45,646 nucleotides of DNA from Methanoculleus frigidifontis (GTDB lineage Archaea > Halobacteriota > Methanomicrobia > Methanomicrobiales > Methanoculleaceae). Every line of letters starts with the position of its first letter. The first letter of the stretch is position 1. The translations under genes and the position numbers were made by a program. The stretch covers positions 1 to 45,646 of the forward strand of contig NZ_VCYH01000014.1 of assembly GCF_030464345.1 (NCBI RefSeq), written 5' to 3'. Below, in pieces: positions 41,062 to 45,646 of the stretch. The notes below the pieces were generated by a model. It had not been told where the DNA came from. It worked only from the letters and a program-made list of their open reading frames with translations, and did not search any database.

Positions 41062-42242
41062 GGGTTCTCCAGGTGACCAACTTCTACAAACCGATCTGGG
41101 AGGCGGGCGGGCCAGCCCGGTCGACCTACGAGATGGCCCGGCACCTCCGTGCACGGGGTCACGACCTGACGGTCTACACGACCAACTGGGCGTACCAGGA
41201 CTACCACCTGGCGACCAACACCCCGGTCGATGTCGAGGGTGTCCGGGTCTATTACTTCGAGAACCTCCGGAAGTATGCGCCGCATCTGCTTCCGCCGACG
41301 CCCTACTACTCGCCGGTCGTAGCAAGAAAGGAGGTCTCCTCTTATGACATCATCCACATGAACGAGTACCGGGCTCTCCTGACCGCCGGTGTCTGCCGGT
41401 ATGCCCGCAGGTATCACGTCCCATACGTGCTGCAGGCCAGAGGATCGCTCCCGAAGATCATGCACGTGCAGCGGCTCAAGGGATTCTTCGACCGGTTCTG
41501 GGGGAGCAGGATGCTCCGCGATGCCGCCCGGGTCATTGCCCTCAACCCACGGGAGGTCGAACAGTACGGGATGATGGGGGTCGAGCAGGAGCGGATCGTG
41601 ACCATTCCGAACGGCGTCGATCTGACGCTCTTTTCGGACCTCCCAAAACCCGGGGCGTTCCGGGAGGCGTTCGGGATCCCGGAGGACGAGCGGATCATCC
41701 TCTTCCTCGGACGTATCAACCGGATAAAGGGAACGGATCTCCTCGTCGATGCGTTTGCAGAGATCCTGCAGCAGGGTTACCGGGCGCGTCTCGTCATCGT
41801 CGGGCCCGACGCCGGCCTGCTTTCCACGCTCAAGCAGCAGATCGCCGGGCTCGGCATCGACGGGCATATCCTCTTCACCGGCCCGCTCTACGAAGCACGA
41901 GACAAACTCAGCGCCTATGTCGATGCCGACATATACGTCCTCCCGTCGGTCTATGAGACGTTCCCGAACTCGGTGCTGGAGGCGAATGCCTGTGGGACAC
42001 CGGCAATTCTCACCGACCGCTGCGGGATAGCGGAGATGATCGATGGGAGAGGGGGTATCGTCGTCCGCTATGATCGCCGAGAGCTCCGCGACGCGATCGT
42101 CGGGCTGCTCGACGACGACGCGGCGCGGCAGCGGTACGGGAAGGACGGAAAAGAGATGGTCTTTAGCGAGTTCGGCTGGGACAGCGTTGTCCAGCGGGTA
42201 GAAAGCCTCTACAGGGAGGTCATTGAGGAGCAGTCGGCATGA
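41058..42242 (+). CDS. Family 4 glycosyltransferase
   Basis: 394 aa, GT-B fold. VTNFYKPIWEAGGPARSTYE is the acceptor-side glycine loop, and the donor domain has TIPNGVDLTLF, IILFLGRINRIKGTDLLVDAF, and VLPSVYETFPNSVLEANACG (the EX7E motif). It starts with ATGA on the AsnB-like stop and ends with ATGA on the next gene, so all are co-translated. Donor sugar unknown. Confidence 0.93.
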   Translation: MRVLQVTNFYKPIWEAGGPARSTYEMARHLRARGHDLTVYTTNWAYQDYHLATNTPVDVEGVRVYYFENLRKYAPHLLPPTPYYSPVVARKEVSSYDIIHMNEYRALLTAGVCRYARRYHVPYVLQARGSLPKIMHVQRLKGFFDRFWGSRMLRDAARVIALNPREVEQYGMMGVEQERIVTIPNGVDLTLFSDLPKPGAFREAFGIPEDERIILFLGRINRIKGTDLLVDAFAEILQQGYRARLVIVGPDAGLLSTLKQQIAGLGIDGHILFTGPLYEARDKLSAYVDADIYVLPSVYETFPNSVLEANACGTPAILTDRCGIAEMIDGRGGIVVRYDRRELRDAIVGLLDDDAARQRYGKDGKEMVFSEFGWDSVVQRVESLYREVIEEQSA

Positions 42243-43372
42243 AGCGATCCGGCATCGGCATCATCACCTTCCCCCTCTCCACGAGCGGAACCACGCCGCT
42301 ATCGCATCTCGTCGCCGTCATGGATGCCCTCTCGGACGACCTGTACCTCATTACGGGCAACGAAGGCTACAAAGCCTTCCGGGACGACTCGCGGGTGACG
42401 GTCTTCGGGGTTTCACACGAGTATACCGAGAGCGTTCTGCAGAAGATCGCACGCTATGTTCACGCCCAGGTCATGATGTCCCGCGCCGTGCTGAAGGTGG
42501 GGAGGGACGCCGGCACCTGGGTCTTCTTCATCGGGGGCGAGGGTCTGGTCCTGCCCATGCTGGCGGCGAAGGTTGTCGGTGCACGCACCGCCATCGGGCT
42601 TGCCGGCGTCCCGTCACGCGATCCTGCTGCAGGAGACGAGAACCTGGCCGGTTCCCTGACGCTTCTTTCGTCGATCAACTTCCGGCTTGCAGATGCCATC
42701 ATCGTCTACTCGGAGAGGATCATCGCCGACCGGGGTCTTGAGGAATACGCTCCGAAGATAGCCGTGGCCCACGAGCACTACCTTGACTTCGACCTCTTCT
42801 GTGATGCAAAACCGTTTGAGGAGCGGCAGACCCTCGTCGGCTATGTCGGGCGGCTGAGCGAGGTGAAGGGGATCTTCAACCTCATTGAGGCGATTCCCGG
42901 GGTGCTCAAGGAGCGTGACGATGTTACGTTTGTGATCGTCGGGGAAGGCCCCCAGCGCGGACGGGTTGAGGAGTATCTCGCCGGGTACGACCTCGCAGGC
43001 CGCGTCCGGCTTCCCGGCTGGGTGCCCCACGCCGACCTGCCCGGGGTGCTCGGCGACCTGAAGCTGCTGGTCGTCCCCTCGTACTCGGAAGGGCTGCCGA
43101 ACGTCGTGCTCGAGGCGATGGCCTGCGGAACGCCGGTCCTCGCTACTCCCGTCGGTTCGGTTCCCGATATCATCAGGGACGGCGAAACCGGGTTTCTGCT
43201 GCAGGACAACACGCCCGGGCGGATCGCAGATGCGATCCTCGCCTGCCTCGCCCGCCCCGACCTTGCAGAGGTGGCGGCACGCGGCCGGGACGCGGTCAGG
43301 GGAGCATTCACTTTTGCGGAAGCGGTCAGAAAGTATCGTGCAGCGCTGGCAGCAGCGGAGGGGAAGCACTGA
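42239..43372 (+). CDS. Family 4 glycosyltransferase
   Basis: 377 aa, GT-B fold. GIITFPLSTSGTTPLSHL at the N-terminus, then LVGYVGRLSEVKGIFNLIEAI, FVIVGEGPQRGRVEEYL, and VVPSYSEGLPNVVLEAMACG (EX7E). Translationally coupled by ATGA to the upstream GT4 and by TGATG to the downstream membrane protein. It may add a different sugar from its neighbour; the N-terminal halves share little. Confidence 0.92.
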   Translation: MKRSGIGIITFPLSTSGTTPLSHLVAVMDALSDDLYLITGNEGYKAFRDDSRVTVFGVSHEYTESVLQKIARYVHAQVMMSRAVLKVGRDAGTWVFFIGGEGLVLPMLAAKVVGARTAIGLAGVPSRDPAAGDENLAGSLTLLSSINFRLADAIIVYSERIIADRGLEEYAPKIAVAHEHYLDFDLFCDAKPFEERQTLVGYVGRLSEVKGIFNLIEAIPGVLKERDDVTFVIVGEGPQRGRVEEYLAGYDLAGRVRLPGWVPHADLPGVLGDLKLLVVPSYSEGLPNVVLEAMACGTPVLATPVGSVPDIIRDGETGFLLQDNTPGRIADAILACLARPDLAEVAARGRDAVRGAFTFAEAVRKYRAALAAAEGKH

Positions 43373-45213
43373 TGGTTTCGATACCCACCGGCTACCGGCT
43401 TGCAAAGATCTTTGCGCTCGGGCAGATGGCCTGCATCTTCGTTCTGCTGATCACCCTGGTTCAGGCGGGCTCTGCGACGGGATACGAACTCTCGATCTAC
43501 GACGCCTACCCCTGGTACTTCTGGGCGGCGCTCATCGCAAGCGTTCTGCTCGGCGTTCTGCTCATCCTCTGGTCAGGCACCCGGGCGCAGGAGATGACCT
43601 GGTACTGGCTGCTCGGGCTCGTCCCCATCCTGCTCTCCTATACGATCTTTCTCGGGCTCCCGCTCATCCGCGGCTACGTCCTTTACGGGCGGGGAAACAA
43701 CGACATTCTCTCGCATATCGGCTGGAGCCGGACGATCGTGGAGACCGGGCAGCTGGCGTCGAACGACTTTTACCCGGTCGTCCATATTCTCATCTCGGTG
43801 CTCGACTACATCGGCCTGTCGCTGGAGCAGGCGGCGGGTTTCCTCGCGATCTTTTTCTCTCTTGTCTTCATCATCTTCATGCTCTTTCTTGCCAGAGCCG
43901 TCTCGCCGTGCAAGGGTCCTCTCTTCTTTATTCTGGCGTTCTCCATCCCGCTGCTCCTGTCATACTTTCACCTCTCCGTCCACCCGTCGATCCTCTCGGT
44001 CTTCATGATCCCGCTGCTGCTCGGGTGCTACCACCTGAAGGGATCGGCGGAGCCGGTGCCGGTGCTGGAATTCACGTTTCTTGCTCTGGTGCTGACCCTT
44101 CTGACCGTTTTCTTCCATCCCGTCACCGCACTCATCGCCCTGGTGATCTTCGCGGTCTTCGGGATCACCAACCTTCTGGTACGGAGGATTGGAGGCCGGG
44201 ACGCACTCGCGTCCGAGCCCGGCGTGCGGTACTTCGCTCTGGTCATCATCCTCGGTCTCTTCACCTGGTTAAACCCTTTCGAGGGGCTGGACTGGAAGAT
44301 GAGAGCGGTGCTGGAGGGGCTCGTCGGGGAGAGCACGGGGATAGCCTCCTACTACGGGGGGCTTGCGGAGCAGGCAAACCTCTCGCTCGCCGGGGTCGCA
44401 CAGATAGCACTCAACCAGTACGGCCAGGTGCTTGTCTACTTCATCGCCGCATATATAGCGCTGGTCCTGGTGGCAGGTCTGATCATCAAAGGGAAAGCCC
44501 GGCGGTATGAAGTCTACTATGCGGTTCAGGTTCTTGCTGCCGGTCTCTTCTCTGTCGTGATGGTCATCGGCTACTTCATTGAGTTCGAACCCGTCAGGGT
44601 CGTGCGCTATGCTGCCGTGGTGATCCCGGTTCTCTGCGGCTACGTCTTCTACCACAAGTTCCGGGTGATCCGCCGCCCGAATACACAGGTACTCTTCCTT
44701 GGTCTGATCTTCTTCTTCATTGCAGCTGCGAGCATCTTCGGTGTCTTCAACGTCTACTTCAGCCCGACGATCGTGAAAGCCAACGCCCAGCTCACCCAGG
44801 CGGAGCTCGACGGCGTTGTCTGGTACTTCGACCGCGCCGACCTCGCAACGCCGCTCCTGGCGACCGACCTGCCCCTTGGCAGGTACGAGATGTATCATTT
44901 CGGTTACGGAACACCGGAGCACTTCAACCGTCCGCAGCTCGATCTCTATCTCCCGTCACACTTCGGGTACGACACGAACGAGACGCTTCGCGCGTCGCTG
45001 GATGCCCGGCGGGCCGTCTACCTGATCACGACGGAGACGAACCGGCAGACGCATCTCGTGTATCCGGAGACGGTACGGCCGCAGGTGCACCAGTACACGG
45101 ATCCAGACTTCGTCCGGCTCTCCGACGACCCGACCGTCGATAAATCCTACACGAACGGCGAGTTTATGGCCTGGTATCTCTATGTGGCTCCCGCGGAGCC
45201 GGATGCCGCCTGA
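43372..45213 (+). CDS. Large multi-pass membrane protein, GT-C-like
   Basis: 613 aa. About twelve hydrophobic helices between residues 10 and 470, then a soluble ~140-residue C-terminal domain that should lie outside the cell. The first loop (GYVLYGRGNNDILSHIGWSR) has an Asn-Asp pair placed like the catalytic Asp of polyprenyl-phosphate-dependent GT-C enzymes. I do not recognise the exact family. It could transfer a sugar from a lipid carrier or act in polymer export or ligation. It is the last gene of the AsnB - GT4 - GT4 operon; its ATG overlaps the upstream stop. Confidence 0.78.
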   Translation: MVSIPTGYRLAKIFALGQMACIFVLLITLVQAGSATGYELSIYDAYPWYFWAALIASVLLGVLLILWSGTRAQEMTWYWLLGLVPILLSYTIFLGLPLIRGYVLYGRGNNDILSHIGWSRTIVETGQLASNDFYPVVHILISVLDYIGLSLEQAAGFLAIFFSLVFIIFMLFLARAVSPCKGPLFFILAFSIPLLLSYFHLSVHPSILSVFMIPLLLGCYHLKGSAEPVPVLEFTFLALVLTLLTVFFHPVTALIALVIFAVFGITNLLVRRIGGRDALASEPGVRYFALVIILGLFTWLNPFEGLDWKMRAVLEGLVGESTGIASYYGGLAEQANLSLAGVAQIALNQYGQVLVYFIAAYIALVLVAGLIIKGKARRYEVYYAVQVLAAGLFSVVMVIGYFIEFEPVRVVRYAAVVIPVLCGYVFYHKFRVIRRPNTQVLFLGLIFFFIAAASIFGVFNVYFSPTIVKANAQLTQAELDGVVWYFDRADLATPLLATDLPLGRYEMYHFGYGTPEHFNRPQLDLYLPSHFGYDTNETLRASLDARRAVYLITTETNRQTHLVYPETVRPQVHQYTDPDFVRLSDDPTVDKSYTNGEFMAWYLYVAPAEPDAA

Positions 45214-45253
45214 AGGGTGCGCAAGAATCTTCTTTTTCCTGGTGTACACAGGA

Positions 45254-45262
45254 CTTTTAAGA
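45254..45262 (+). promoter_or_regulatory. TATA-like element for the truncated antiporter
   Basis: CTTTTAAGA, ~25 bp before the ATG at 45283; leaderless spacing. Confidence 0.4.
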
Positions 45263-45282
45263 GCATACATCCATATGGATGC

Positions 45283-45564
45283 ATGGAGAGTATCGCAACC
45301 TCAATCGAGTTTCAGATGAGTCTGCTCCTCTTCCTTGCACTTGCCGGCTACCTCCTGGCATCCAGGATCAACCAGTCGGCGGTCATCGGAGCCATTCTCG
45401 TCGGACTCCTCGTCGGCCCGAGCATGCTCGGGCTGATCACCTACACCGACTTCGTCCGGAGTCTGGCGCATCTCGGAGCGATCATCCTCCTCTTCGTCAT
45501 CGGATTCGAGTTCAATATCAAGAGGATTTCGAAAAACCGCCCTCTTCTCAAAAGTACTTTATAG
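45283..45564 (+). pseudogene. Truncated cation/proton antiporter (CPA2/KefB-like) N-terminus
   Basis: 93 aa. The sequence starts like a normal CPA2 antiporter: helix 1 (MSLLLFLALAGYLLAS), INQSAVIGAILVGLLVGPSM, and LAHLGAIILLFVIGFEFNIK, which is where the first transporter repeat continues in full-length members (~380+ aa). It then stops at SKNRPLLKSTL. No other frame restores the following helices. The stop region coincides with the TATA box of the next gene, as if a deletion or recombination joined new DNA here. Not expected to work as a transporter. Confidence 0.65.
45556..45564 (+). promoter_or_regulatory. TATA box for the gene leaving the window
   Basis: ACTTTATAG, overlapping the last codons of the truncated antiporter; centre ~27 bp before the ATG at 45586. 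Confidence 0.5.
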
Positions 45565-45585
45565 TCCCGGATCGACCTGATCTCC

Positions 45586-45646
45586 ATGAGCACGTTTACC
45601 AACTTCATAATTCGGCACGAATATGCCTCTCTTGCCGCCCTGGGTG
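45586..45646 (+). CDS. 5' end of an unidentified gene (partial)
   Basis: Twenty codons are visible (MSTFTNFIIRHEYASLAALG), leaderless relative to the TATA box at 45556-45564. Too short to identify. Confidence 0.4.
   Translation, partial: MSTFTNFIIRHEYASLAALG

Noticed and set aside
39190-41325. Very long minus-strand open frame (711 codons) opposite the AsnB-like gene
   Set aside because: It mirrors the plus-strand gene; Pro/Arg/Glu-rich composition with no domain, a GC-driven shadow.

Overview
The window looks like chromosomal DNA of a GC-rich methanogenic archaeon, most likely Methanomicrobiales (a Methanoculleus-like genome). This is inference from three things: archaeal TATA boxes about 25-30 bp before many starts with short or absent leaders; archaeal-type housekeeping genes (RibL-type FAD synthase, a dihydropteroate-synthase-like protein, a RaSEA-like radical SAM protein, TruA); and a peptide-modifying-type radical SAM/SPASM enzyme of the kind found in methanogens. 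No rRNA, tRNA or CRISPR array was seen.

Region 1 (1-20 kb) is mixed housekeeping and cell-envelope content. It holds a decayed PIN-like fragment, a short RNase II/R-family enzyme, an MscS channel, a double-Cache lipoprotein, a radical SAM/SPASM enzyme facing a small operon (34-aa ORF, frameshifted 68-aa ORF, GNAT), an SDR, two paralogous secreted M28 peptidases flanking a surface protein, and a nitroreductase-like protein. Next come small zinc-ribbon and HTH proteins, a YgjP-type metallopeptidase, a four-gene run (JAMM - RibL - small multidrug exporter - RNase III-like), a cupredoxin/fasciclin surface protein, a DHPS-like protein, and the PHP - TruA pair.

Region 2 (20.3-28.6 kb) starts after a strikingly AT-rich intergenic segment. 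It is a co-directional surface-glycan operon: membrane-anchored GT2, UDP-GlcNAc 2-epimerase, UDP-ManNAc dehydrogenase, GT4, an alpha/alpha-toroid protein, and a two-domain oxidoreductase (MDR + Gfo/Idh/MocA). Together they predict synthesis and use of UDP-ManNAc/ManNAcA-type sugars.

Region 3 (28.6-45.2 kb) contains a possible transposon scar and a RaSEA-like radical SAM gene, then the most unusual part of the window: two CapK/PaaK-like adenylate-forming enzymes and two FemAB-like transferases arranged as + - - +, a CapA-like phosphoesterase, an asparagine-synthetase-like enzyme whose glutaminase cysteine is replaced, two GT4 enzymes and a large GT-C-like membrane protein. Carboxylate activation, aminoacyl/acyl transfer and amide formation beside glycosyltransferases suggest a cell-surface polymer with amide-linked decoration. 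That is inference. The two CapK genes show mosaic near-identity suggestive of gene conversion, and the two FemAB genes share a 13-nt promoter word at matching distance. The window ends with a truncated cation/proton antiporter whose last codons coincide with the promoter of a leaderless gene running off the edge.
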